Positions 9,301 to 16,388 of a stretch of 64,000 nucleotides of DNA are shown here, one piece after another. The first letter of the stretch is position 1. Every line of letters starts with the position of its first letter. Source of the DNA: Oharaeibacter diazotrophicus (GTDB lineage: Bacteria > Pseudomonadota > Alphaproteobacteria > Rhizobiales > Pleomorphomonadaceae); assembly GCF_004362745.1 (NCBI RefSeq), contig NZ_SNXY01000006.1, forward strand, positions 124,001-188,000, written 5' to 3'. A program made the position numbers and the translations under genes. Below the pieces are notes generated by a model. The model was given only the letters and a program-made list of their open reading frames with translations. It ran no database searches and was not told the DNA's origin.

Positions 9301-10168
9301 GGCCGGCGGCCGCGACCGCGTCTCGGTCTACCGTCCGGACGCCAGCGAGGCGCACCGCCACCTCTCCGACCTGCACATCGTCGCCGGCATCCGCGAGAGC
9401 ATCGAGGCCGGCATGTTCCGGCTCTACGCCCAGGAGATCCGCGAACTCTCCGCGCCGCTCGCCCGCGCGCCGCGCCTCGAGATCCTGACCCGCATGGTCG
9501 GCCCGGACGGCGCGCTGGTGCCGCCCGACGTGTTCATCCCGGCCGCCGAGCGCTTCGACCTGATGGGCGCGCTCGACCGCTGGGTGCTCGCGACCACGCT
9601 GCGCGAGCACGGCGCCCGCGTCATGGCCGTCGAGGGGCTGACGGTGGCGGTGAACCTCTCCGCCAACTCGCTCAGCGATCCGACGCTCTGGGACTTCCTG
9701 TCGGCCGAACTCGCCGCCACCGGCTTCTGCCCGTCCCGCCTCGTGCTCGAGATCACCGAGACCGCGGTGATCAACAATTTCGTCGCCGCCGAACGCTTCA
9801 TTACCGCGGCGCGCGCGGCCGGCTGCCGCGTCAGCCTCGACGACTTCGGCTCGGGCGTCTCCTCCTTCACCTACCTGAAGCGCTTCCCGGTCGACGCCAT
9901 CAAGATCGACGGCACCTTCGTGCGCAACATGAAGGACAGCCGCTACGACATGACGATCGTGCGCATGATCCACGAAGTCGGCATGGAACTCGGGGTCGAG
10001 ACGATCGCCGAGTTCGTCGAGGACGTCGAGACGGTGGACCTGTTGCGCACGATCGGCGTGGCCTGGGGCCAGGGCTACCTGTTCCACCGCCCGCGCCCGC
10101 TCGACGAGGTGCTGGACGGCTACCGTCCGGCGCTGGCGTCGCCGGCTCAGGTGGCGCGTCGGGCCTGA
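6350..10168 (+). CDS. Membrane-anchored PAS-GGDEF-EAL c-di-GMP signalling protein
   Basis: The 1272-residue protein has an N-terminal block of about eight hydrophobic helices resembling MASE1 (residues about 25-260). About four PAS/PAC sensor domains follow (about 280-840), then a GGDEF domain and an EAL domain. The cyclase motif RLGGDEF is intact. The EAL motif reads EIL, a common active variant, and the other phosphodiesterase residues are present: NLSANSL, EITETA, DDFGSG, IKIDG and ETIAE. It could therefore both make and break c-di-GMP. The start is uncertain: ATG at 6350 and ATG at 6383 are both in frame, and neither has a strong ribosome binding site at ideal spacing. The 3' end overlaps the convergent DeoR gene by 22 bases. 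Confidence 0.88.
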   Translation: MTGPGAGDLATMTGQGTETVSARADRTASARIAAAVALLAVIAALAVPAIAPVPGARAYVWVADAVLVTAGLVAPARLRIPLVAITLFAIPAVVFATGAASFESAVADGIGDAVCVAVALAMALGMDGGRTIRSHDIAGLLRRTAAVAFVGPMVGALVGAALLAVLGEAGFGGALWSRWTAGSGGALTVLPVLLFPPIIRLGRANALREFMEAMAVLAATLVLVVFAVPNLRFPFVAAMIPLALASSRMRPIQIAGLCSAVATAFALGGVHGAYHGLGSAALAFDGGLQVAGAVAAFVPFCIAVLAEHIRRDKRALAVGAEQLRRAFQGSAVAAGMIGRDGTFMRVNAACAALFGRTEAQIVGRRLDAFCREGDLDPDWLPGLFPFSRDPVAHRDLRLVRPDGTEVWARVHASAIRRRPGARSLYLLVQIENIDAQRRAVDELVRVQTLWNFALEGAGQGVWEEDYLTGKDHYSLTWTALLGFTEADMAGRRYWPDMVHPDDRAEVVRRVHEHEAGLTSSFEATCRMRHADGRWVWILDRGRIIERDSEGRPVRMVGTHTDITRQKENEEKLAILNERMRLATEAGGVGLWSYDVATGEVFWDERMHQLYGIDTGGSSSHEVWSACLHPDDREATLALFFAAVEHGAAYNTVFRIVRGDGEVRYIRTLAKMTKRADGGALMVGCNWDVTEIRLTADALAEEKERLRVTLHSIGDAVICTDTAGNVTFMNLAAETLTGHIEPMVRGAPLATVYRPVHEDSGEELPSSAAEALRSGAPVEMGHPAKLVRPDGVSRAVRDSAAPVRAASGETIGVVLVFQDVTTARALQRDLAYAASHDALTGLKNRTAFEGAVQAALAEARAGGPGHAVLFVDLDRFKVLNDTAGHAAGDTLLREIAGVVHAVVRPGDVVARLGGDEFAVLLRDCRIDEAEAQGARIIEAVRSLRFSWNDRVYNFGASIGVTALDARSVGVAEALAQADVACYASKAGGRDRVSVYRPDASEAHRHLSDLHIVAGIRESIEAGMFRLYAQEIRELSAPLARAPRLEILTRMVGPDGALVPPDVFIPAAERFDLMGALDRWVLATTLREHGARVMAVEGLTVAVNLSANSLSDPTLWDFLSAELAATGFCPSRLVLEITETAVINNFVAAERFITAARAAGCRVSLDDFGSGVSSFTYLKRFPVDAIKIDGTFVRNMKDSRYDMTIVRMIHEVGMELGVETIAEFVEDVETVDLLRTIGVAWGQGYLFHRPRPLDEVLDGYRPALASPAQVARRA

Positions 10169-10953
10169 GGCTCGGCCGCGGCCGCGGCGGCCTGCGGGGG
10201 CGTCAGCACCGTCGCGCCGTGTTCGGCGAGCCGCGCGGCGAGGTCCGGCGGCGGCAGCGCGTCGGTCGCCAGCGTGTCGAAGCCGTCGAAGCCGCAGACC
10301 CGGACGAGGGCGCGCCGGCCGAACTTGCTGGCGTCGGTCACCACGATGCGGCGGTCGCCGCAGGCGAGCACCTCGCGGCCGAACTCGGCCTCCTCGAAAT
10401 CGTAGTCGGTGACGCCGGCCTCGGCGTCGATCGCGCCGGTCGACACGATGGCGTGGCGGACGCGGAAGCGCTTGACGAACTCCACCGCCGCCGCGCCGAA
10501 GGCGGCGCCGTTGTCGGCCCGGAGCCGGCCGCCGGCCATGTAGACCGTGTTGTCGTTGACGACCGACAGGGTGCGGGCGACGTCCGACGAGTTGGTCACC
10601 ACGGTGAGACGGCGGCGGGCGAGCAGCGCCCGGGCGACGAAGCTCGTGGTCGTCCCGGTGTCGAGCATGACGCTGTCGCCGTCCTCGACGAGACCGGCGA
10701 CCAGCGCCGCGATCGCCCGCTTGGCCTCGGCGTTCTCGCGCATCCGGCGGTCGAACGGCGCCTCGCCGCGCTGGCTCGACAGCGCCGCGCGGCCGTGGGT
10801 CTTCACGACGGTGCCGGCGTCGGCGAGCAGCTTGAGGTCGCGTCGGATCGTCTCCGCCGAGACGGCGAGCCGGTCGGCGAGGTCGCTGACGCCGAGGGTG
10901 CCGGCGCTGGCGAGCGCGTCGACGATCGCGGTCTGGCGGGGTGTCCGTCCCAT
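10147..10953 (-). CDS. DeoR/GlpR-family transcriptional regulator
   Basis: The 268-residue protein has an N-terminal DeoR helix-turn-helix (residues about 5-60; LGVSDLADRLAVSAETIRRD) and the C-terminal sugar-phosphate-isomerase-like sensor domain (about 75-235; LDTGTTTSFVA, VVTNS, GAAAVEF, VTDASKFGR). Such proteins usually bind a phosphorylated metabolite and repress the neighbouring operon. It stands divergent to the betaine/choline-type importer operon, with three GTGTGGGA repeats in between. The adjoining operon encodes two choline-kinase-type enzymes, so a phosphorylated amino alcohol is a reasonable but untested ligand. The final 20 residues are Ala-rich and overlap the convergent EAL gene. 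Confidence 0.88.
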   Translation of the reverse strand: MGRTPRQTAIVDALASAGTLGVSDLADRLAVSAETIRRDLKLLADAGTVVKTHGRAALSSQRGEAPFDRRMRENAEAKRAIAALVAGLVEDGDSVMLDTGTTTSFVARALLARRRLTVVTNSSDVARTLSVVNDNTVYMAGGRLRADNGAAFGAAAVEFVKRFRVRHAIVSTGAIDAEAGVTDYDFEEAEFGREVLACGDRRIVVTDASKFGRRALVRVCGFDGFDTLATDALPPPDLAARLAEHGATVLTPPQAAAAAAEPQARRAT

Positions 10954-10973
10954 GGTGGGCTCGTGGCGCTCCG

Positions 10974-11082
10974 GTGTGGGAACACCATCATAGTCGTGCC
11001 CGGCTCGTGTGGGAATATGCCCGAACTGCCCAGGAAGGCGGCAGGATGGCGCGTCTTTGCCACGCCGGGGTGTGGGAGTGCT
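10974..11082 (+). promoter_or_regulatory. Three phased GTGTGGGA repeats, candidate DeoR operator, plus a weak promoter
   Basis: GTGTGGGA occurs at 10974, 11007 and 11070, always followed by a similar run (AACACC, ATATGC, GTGCT). The spacings of 33 and 63 bases are close to three and six turns of the helix, so the copies would face the same side of the DNA. They lie between the regulator start (10953) and the importer operon start (11270). A TTGACT box follows at 11095, with only a poor -10 (CGACAC at 11118). The rest of the 316-base gap shows no gene. Confidence 0.5.
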
Positions 11083-11269
11083 GTGGTTTTCGGATTGACT
11101 CGCCCGGCGCCGTCGGTCGACACTGACCCTGGAGAGACGGGCACGAACCCGTCCCAGGGAACGCGCCGGTCCCGGCCCCTCGAGGCGGAGCGACCGGCGG
11201 CAACGTCGTCGTCGAGGGGAGGGCGGTCGCGGGCGGCCGGCCGTCCCCGCTCAATCGCGGGAGAGACCG

Positions 11270-12232
11270 ATGCGCAGTGCCTTCCCCCTGTTCCGACGCC
11301 TCGCGCCGGCGCTCGCCGGCCTCGGCCTCCTCGCCGCGGCGGCGATGCCGGCGGCGGCGGTCGAATCCACCGACCCGATCAAGATCACCCTGCACGACTG
11401 GACCGGTCAGCTGCTCTCGGCCCACATCATGGGCGAGGTGCTGAAGAAGGCCGGCTACAACGTCGAATACGTCCAGGCCGACTATCTCGCCCAGTTCGCC
11501 GGCCTGAAGACCGGCGACCTCGACCTCGCCATGGAGATCTGGGCCACCACCGGCCGCGAGGCGCTCGAGGAGGCCGTCGCCTCCGGCGGCGTCGAGAACC
11601 TCGGCGAGAGCGGGCTGCAGGCGATCGAGGAGTGGTGGTACCCGGACTACGTCAAGGAGAAGTGCCCGGGCCTGCCCGACTGGAAGGCGCTGAAGGACTG
11701 CGCGGAGATCTTCTCGACGCCGGAGACGGCGCCGAAGGGCCGCTATCTCGGCGGCCCGGTCACCTGGGGCGGCTTCGACGAGGAGCGCGTCGAGGCGCTC
11801 GACCTGCCCTTCGAGGTGGTCCACGCCGGCACCGACGCGGCGCTGTTCGCCGAACTCGAATCCGCCGAGCAGCGCAAGGCGCCGATCGTGCTGTGGATCT
11901 ACGCGCCGCACTGGGCCCCGGCCAAGTACAAGGGCGAGTTCGTCCAGTTCCCGCCCTACGAGAAGGCCTGCTACGAGGATCCCGCCTGGGGCGAGAACCC
12001 CGACGCCACCCACGACTGCGGCAAGCCGCGCGGGCCGATCTGGAAGGCCGGCTGGTCCGGCATCAAGGACAAGTGGCCGGGCGCCTACAAGGCGATCAAG
12101 GCCTTCACCCTCGACAACGACGAGATGGGCAAGATGGTCGGCGAGGTGGACCTCGACGGCAAGAAGCTCGACGACGTCGTCGCCGAGTGGATGAAGACCA
12201 ACGAGGCGCGCTGGAAGCCCTGGGTGGAGTGA
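11270..12232 (+). CDS. proX: ABC importer, glycine betaine/choline-type substrate-binding protein
   Basis: The 320-residue periplasmic protein belongs to the OpuAC/ProX family, which binds quaternary amines in an aromatic box. A signal peptide spans residues 1-30 (ending MPAAA-VE). The mature part shows LHDWTGQLLSAHIMGEVLKK and DLDLAMEIW, which match the family's opening fold, and it is rich in Trp (WWYPDY, LWIYAPHW, WSGIKDKWPG), as expected for cation-pi binding. Several Cys pairs (KCPGL, DCAEIF, ACYEDP, DCGKP) may form disulfides. The ATG follows GGGAGAGACCG. It heads the operon with the ATPase and fused permease; a 227-base gap with a palindromic element separates it from the ATPase. The exact substrate cannot be read from the sequence. 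Confidence 0.9.
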   Translation: MRSAFPLFRRLAPALAGLGLLAAAAMPAAAVESTDPIKITLHDWTGQLLSAHIMGEVLKKAGYNVEYVQADYLAQFAGLKTGDLDLAMEIWATTGREALEEAVASGGVENLGESGLQAIEEWWYPDYVKEKCPGLPDWKALKDCAEIFSTPETAPKGRYLGGPVTWGGFDEERVEALDLPFEVVHAGTDAALFAELESAEQRKAPIVLWIYAPHWAPAKYKGEFVQFPPYEKACYEDPAWGENPDATHDCGKPRGPIWKAGWSGIKDKWPGAYKAIKAFTLDNDEMGKMVGEVDLDGKKLDDVVAEWMKTNEARWKPWVE

Positions 12233-12241
12233 GGGGGCTTC

Positions 12242-12390
12242 TACCCTCCCCCTTGCGGGGAGGGTCGGCCCGAAGGGCCGGGGTGGGGTCGCTTCCGTGG
12301 GCGCGGCGCTTCTCGTGGCGTCTCGCGGGTTGACGCGTACCCCACCCCGCCGGCCTCCGGCCGTCGACCCTCCCCGCAAGGGGGAGGGTA
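12242..12390. repeat. Intergenic palindromic element, copy 1 (long inverted repeat)
   Basis: About 50 bases at the left (from TACCCTCCCCCTTGCGGGGA) return as a near-perfect reverse complement at the right (ending CCGCAAGGGGGAGGGTA), around a loop of about 45 bases. Each arm also folds on itself (CTCCCC/GGGGAG). Related copies lie at 18844, 31378 and 52251. It sits in the proX-proV gap, so it is transcribed and would form a strong RNA structure. No transposase or target duplication is visible. Confidence 0.8.
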
Positions 12391-12459
12391 ATCGGCGCAT
12401 CTCCCGCCCCCCGCCCACGGGCGGGGCGCCACGGATCCTCTCACCCGGTCGCCGTCGCC

Positions 12460-13497
12460 ATGAGCCAGTCCGACATCGCGCCGCATCTCGCCGCCACCGG
12501 CCTGTGGAAGCTCTACGGGCCGGCCGACGTCGACCTGACGCACCACGTCGACGCGGCGCGGACGACCGAGGAGCTGAAGGCCGCGGGGGTGGTCGGGGCC
12601 GTGCGCGGGGTCGAGCTGTCGGTGCGCCGCGGCGAGATCTTCGTGATCATGGGCTTGTCCGGCTCCGGCAAGTCGACGCTGGTGCGCCTGCTCGCCCGCC
12701 TGATCGACCCGACCGCCGGCGCCGTCACCTTCGACGGCCGCGACCTCGTCGACCTGCCGCCGCGCGAGCTGATCGAGATCCGCCGCCACCGCATGGCGAT
12801 GGTGTTCCAGAACTTCGCCCTGCTCGGTCACCTCTCCGCCCTCGGCAACGTCGCCTTCCCGCTCGAGGTCCGGGGGCTGCCCCGGGCCGAGCGCGAACGG
12901 CGCGCCCGCGAGGTGCTGCAACTGGTCGGCCTCGAGGGCCGCGAGAATTCCTATCCGCGCCAGCTCTCCGGCGGCCAGCAGCAGCGCGTCGGCATCGCCC
13001 GCGCGCTCGCCGGCGATCCGGAGCTGCTCTTCCTCGACGAGCCCTTCTCGGCGCTCGACCCGCTGATCCGTCGCGAGATGCAGGACGAGTTCCTGCGCCT
13101 GCAGGCGGTCCTGAAGAAGACCATCGTCTTCATCACCCACGACTTCGACGAGGCGATCCGGCTCGCCGGCCGCATCGCCATCATGAAGGACGGCGCGATC
13201 GAGCAGATCGGCACGCCGGAGGATCTCGTGCTGCGCCCGGCGACGCCCTACGTCGCCGCCTTCACCCGGCAGGTCTCGCCGTCCAAGGTCCGCACCGTCG
13301 CCTCGCTGATGCGGCCGCTGCCCGAGGGCGGGGCGGTGCCGGCGGGGTATCCGGAGGTCGCCGCCGACGCCAAGGTCGCCGACGTCGGCCCGCGCTTCCG
13401 CGCCGCGCCGGGCCCGTTCCTGGTGACCGACGGCGACGGCCGGCCGGCGGGCGTGCTGCGGCGCGACGACGTCGTCGACGTGGTACTCGGAGGCTGA
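12460..13497 (+). CDS. proV: ABC importer ATPase, proline/glycine betaine (ProV) type
   Basis: The 345-residue protein powers quaternary amine uptake. It has the N-terminal extension typical of ProV, with WKLYGP (residues 16-21). Walker A is GLSGSGKST (65-73), the signature LSGGQQQR (169-176), Walker B LLFLDEP and the switch histidine in ITHD (about 227). The C-terminal 75 residues look like a single shortened CBS-type domain (FLVTDGDGRPAGVL), less than the CBS pair found in osmosensing homologues. The permease gene follows after four bases. Confidence 0.92.
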   Translation: MSQSDIAPHLAATGLWKLYGPADVDLTHHVDAARTTEELKAAGVVGAVRGVELSVRRGEIFVIMGLSGSGKSTLVRLLARLIDPTAGAVTFDGRDLVDLPPRELIEIRRHRMAMVFQNFALLGHLSALGNVAFPLEVRGLPRAERERRAREVLQLVGLEGRENSYPRQLSGGQQQRVGIARALAGDPELLFLDEPFSALDPLIRREMQDEFLRLQAVLKKTIVFITHDFDEAIRLAGRIAIMKDGAIEQIGTPEDLVLRPATPYVAAFTRQVSPSKVRTVASLMRPLPEGGAVPAGYPEVAADAKVADVGPRFRAAPGPFLVTDGDGRPAGVLRRDDVVDVVLGG

Positions 13498-13501
13498 ACG
13501 G

Positions 13502-15514
13502 GTGACGGACGGCATCGCCACCGCCGCCGCGCCGCCGCGCGGCCTCGCCGGGCCGTCCCGCCGCCTCGTCGGCTGGGCGGCGTTCCTGGCGGTCTGCATC
13601 GTCGTCTCGCTGACGGCGAAGGGCCTGGCGCCGGCCGCCGCGGTCTATCCCAAGGCCTGGGTGGTGCCGGTCCGGCGCTGGATCTCCGCTTTCATGAAAT
13701 GGCTGGTGGAGAGCGCCGACCTCGGCCTCTTCACCGTGCGCGAGGCGACCCGTGCCGTCGCCGCCGTGCTGGCCGTGCCCTACGACGTCGCGCTCGGCCT
13801 GTTCGCCCGCGGCCTCGTCGACGGTCCCGGCACCGACGCGCCGCAGATCCTGCCGCCGCTGTCCTGGGCCGCGGTCGTGCTGCTGGTCGCCGCCGCCGGG
13901 ACCTGGGCGGGTGGGCGCCGGCTCGGCCTCTTCGTCGGCGCCTGCTTCCTCTATCTCGCGGTGTTCGGCGAGTGGCAGGCGGCGATGACGACGCTGGCCT
14001 CGATCGTGGTGGCGGTGCCGCTCGGCGTCGCCGGCGGCCTCGCGGTCGGCCTCGCCGCCTACCGCAGCCGCGGCTTCGAGCGGGCGATCTCGCCGCTGCT
14101 CGACCTGATGCAGACGGTGCCGGTATTCGCCTATCTGGTGCCGATCCTGGTGCTGTTCGGCTTCGGCCCGGTCGCCGCCATCCTCGCCACCGTGATCTAC
14201 GCCATGCCGCCGATGGTCCGGATCACCATCGTCGGCCTGCGCGCCGTGCCGGCCGAGGTGCTCGAACTCGCCGCCATGATCGGCTGCACCCCGCGCCAGA
14301 CCACGTGGCGGGTGCTGCTGCCGACCGCGCTGCCGGCGCTGATGGTCGGCGTCAACCAGGTGATCATGCTGTCGCTCAACATGGTCATCATCGCCTCGAT
14401 GATCGGTGCCGGCGGCCTCGGCTTCGACGTGCTGGCGGCGCTGCGCAAGCTCGACATCGGCGGGGGCGTCGAGTCCGGCCTCGCCATCGTGGTGCTGGCG
14501 GTGGCGCTCGACCGGTTGTCGCAGGCGGTCGCGGTGCGCGAGGCCCGCCGCACGACCGGGGCCGACGGCACGCCCCGGCGCGACCCCGCGATCGGCCTCG
14601 CGCTCGCCGGCGCCGCGGCGGCGACGGTCGGCGCGCTGTTCGTGCCGGCGCTCGCGACCTATCCCGAGGCGTTCAGGCTCACGACCGGGCCGATCTGGTC
14701 GGACGCGATCGCCTGGATCAACGTCCATTTCTTCGACACCCTCGACGCGGTCAAGAACGCGCTGCTGCTCGGCGTGCTGATCCCGGTCAAGCGCTTCCTG
14801 CTCGAGCTGCCATGGACGGTGGTGGTGGCCGTCGTGACCGCGCTCGGCTGGAGCGCCGGGGGCCTGCGCCTCGCCGGGCTCGTGCTGGTGCTGACGTCGG
14901 CGATCGCGATGGTCGGCCTGTGGGAGCCGGCGATGGTGACGCTCTATCTCTGCGGCGTCTCGGTGGCGATCGCCATGCTGATCGGGGTGCCGATCGGCAT
15001 CGCCGCCTCGACCCGGCCGCGCCTTTGGCGGGTGGTCGAGGCCGGCATCGACACGCTGCAGACCCTGCCGTCCTTCGTCTATCTGATCCCGGTGGTGATG
15101 CTGTTCCGCGTCGGCGACTTCTCGGCCATGGTCGCCGTGGTCGCCTACGCCGTGGTGCCGGCCGTGCGCTACACCGCGGTCGGGCTGATGCGGGTCGACC
15201 CGCAACTGTTGGAGGCCGGCGTCGTCGCCGGCTGTACGCCGTGGCAGCTCCTGACCAAGGTCAAGCTGCGCCTCGCGTTCCCCGAGATCCTGCTCGGCCT
15301 CAACCAGACCGTGATGCTGGCGCTGTCGATGCTGGTGATCACCGCGCTGGTCGGCACCCGCGACCTCGGCCAGGAGGTCTACGTCGGCCTCACCAAGGCG
15401 GACGTCGGCCGCGGGGTGGTCGCCGGCCTCGCCATCGCCTTCATCGCCATCGTCGCCGACCGCCTCATCATGGCGGCCGCCGGCCGCCGAAACGCCACCC
15501 GGGGAGGGCACTGA
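13502..15514 (+). CDS. Fused double permease of the betaine/choline ABC importer
   Basis: The 670-residue protein is two ProW-type permeases joined in one chain. The first binding-protein-dependent transport domain spans about residues 155-345, with coupling loop GCTPRQTTWRVLLPTALPALM. The second spans about 475-660, with GCTPWQLLTKVKLRLAFPEIL. Both halves show the family's LQT-P-F-YL-P pattern (MQTVPVFAYLVPILVLFG; LQTLPSFVYLIPVVMLF). ProW-type permeases usually act as homodimers of about 280-350 residues, so this chain would supply a complete heterodimeric pore. The start is GTG at 13502 after GGAGG. The next gene follows after one base. The two halves have clearly diverged, so the fusion is not recent. 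Confidence 0.88.
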   Translation: MTDGIATAAAPPRGLAGPSRRLVGWAAFLAVCIVVSLTAKGLAPAAAVYPKAWVVPVRRWISAFMKWLVESADLGLFTVREATRAVAAVLAVPYDVALGLFARGLVDGPGTDAPQILPPLSWAAVVLLVAAAGTWAGGRRLGLFVGACFLYLAVFGEWQAAMTTLASIVVAVPLGVAGGLAVGLAAYRSRGFERAISPLLDLMQTVPVFAYLVPILVLFGFGPVAAILATVIYAMPPMVRITIVGLRAVPAEVLELAAMIGCTPRQTTWRVLLPTALPALMVGVNQVIMLSLNMVIIASMIGAGGLGFDVLAALRKLDIGGGVESGLAIVVLAVALDRLSQAVAVREARRTTGADGTPRRDPAIGLALAGAAAATVGALFVPALATYPEAFRLTTGPIWSDAIAWINVHFFDTLDAVKNALLLGVLIPVKRFLLELPWTVVVAVVTALGWSAGGLRLAGLVLVLTSAIAMVGLWEPAMVTLYLCGVSVAIAMLIGVPIGIAASTRPRLWRVVEAGIDTLQTLPSFVYLIPVVMLFRVGDFSAMVAVVAYAVVPAVRYTAVGLMRVDPQLLEAGVVAGCTPWQLLTKVKLRLAFPEILLGLNQTVMLALSMLVITALVGTRDLGQEVYVGLTKADVGRGVVAGLAIAFIAIVADRLIMAAAGRRNATRGGH

Positions 15515-15515
15515 C

Positions 15516-16388
15516 GTGGACGCCGAGACCCGCATCCGCGCGCTGCCGATCTGGAGCGGGCCGATCGCCGTCCGCCCGGTCGGCGGCGGCCTGTCGAACT
15601 CCAACTACGCCGTCACCGACGCCGGGCGCACCGTGATGGTCCGCCTCGGCGACGACCTGCCGTTCCACCACGTCTTCCGCGACCGCGAAGTGGCGGTGAG
15701 CCGGGCCGCCCACGCCGCCGGGCTGTCGCCGGCGGTGGTCCACGCCGAGCCCGGCGTCAGCGTGTTCGAGTTCCTGACCGCGCGGACCTACACGGCGGAC
15801 GACGTGCGCGCCAATCGGGGGCGCATCGTCGAGATGGTGCGCCGGCTGCACGCCGACGTCGCCCGCCACCTCGTCGGCCCGGCGCCGTTCTTCTGGGTGT
15901 TCCACGTCGTGCGCGACTACGCCGCGACCCTGACGGCCAAGGGCAGCCGGATGGCCGACCGGGTGGCCGAGTTCGTGGCGATCGCCGACCGGCTCGAGGC
16001 GATGCAGGTGCCGCTGCCGCTGGTGTTCGGCCACCACGACCTCCTGCCCGCCAACATCATGGACGACGGCACCCGGCTCTGGCTGGTCGACTGGGAATAC
16101 GGCGGCTTCGGCACGCCGCTGTTCGACCTCGCCAACCTCGCCGGCAACGCCGGCTTCTCCCGCGACGAGGAGCTCGACCTGCTCGACGGCTATTTCGGCC
16201 GGGCACCCGAGCCGGCGCTCGTGCGCGCCTTCGACGCCATGAAGGCCGCCTCGCTCTTGCGCGAGGCGATGTGGAGCCTCGTCTCCGAACTCACCCTGAA
16301 CGCGCCGGGGGCCGACTACGAGGCCTACACCGCCGCCAATCTCGGGCGCCTCGAAGAAGCGCTCGCCTCCCTCGAGGAAAGACCATGA
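15516..16388 (+). CDS. Choline/ethanolamine-kinase-family phosphotransferase (copy 1)
   Basis: The 290-residue cytoplasmic protein has the APH/choline kinase fold. Residues seen are GGGLSNSNY (nucleotide loop, 23-31), GHHDLLPAN (172-180, with catalytic Asp175 and Asn180) and DWEYGG (192-197, the metal-binding Asp192). The last motif is typical of choline and ethanolamine kinases and LicA rather than antibiotic kinases. The start is GTG, one base after the permease stop, and the end overlaps the flavoprotein gene by four bases (ATGA). It is therefore tightly bound into the importer operon and probably phosphorylates the imported amino alcohol or a product of it. The substrate is an inference. 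Confidence 0.85.
   Translation: MDAETRIRALPIWSGPIAVRPVGGGLSNSNYAVTDAGRTVMVRLGDDLPFHHVFRDREVAVSRAAHAAGLSPAVVHAEPGVSVFEFLTARTYTADDVRANRGRIVEMVRRLHADVARHLVGPAPFFWVFHVVRDYAATLTAKGSRMADRVAEFVAIADRLEAMQVPLPLVFGHHDLLPANIMDDGTRLWLVDWEYGGFGTPLFDLANLAGNAGFSRDEELDLLDGYFGRAPEPALVRAFDAMKAASLLREAMWSLVSELTLNAPGADYEAYTAANLGRLEEALASLEERP

Noticed and set aside
6202-12333. Very long open frames on the wrong strand or frame, such as one of about 2000 codons over the c-di-GMP and importer genes
   Set aside because: Arg-, Gly- and Ala-rich shadow frames are expected at 70% G+C; the frames of the recognised families account for the coding.
12242-12390. Insertion sequence
   Set aside because: No transposase frame, no flanking direct duplication; only a non-coding palindromic element.
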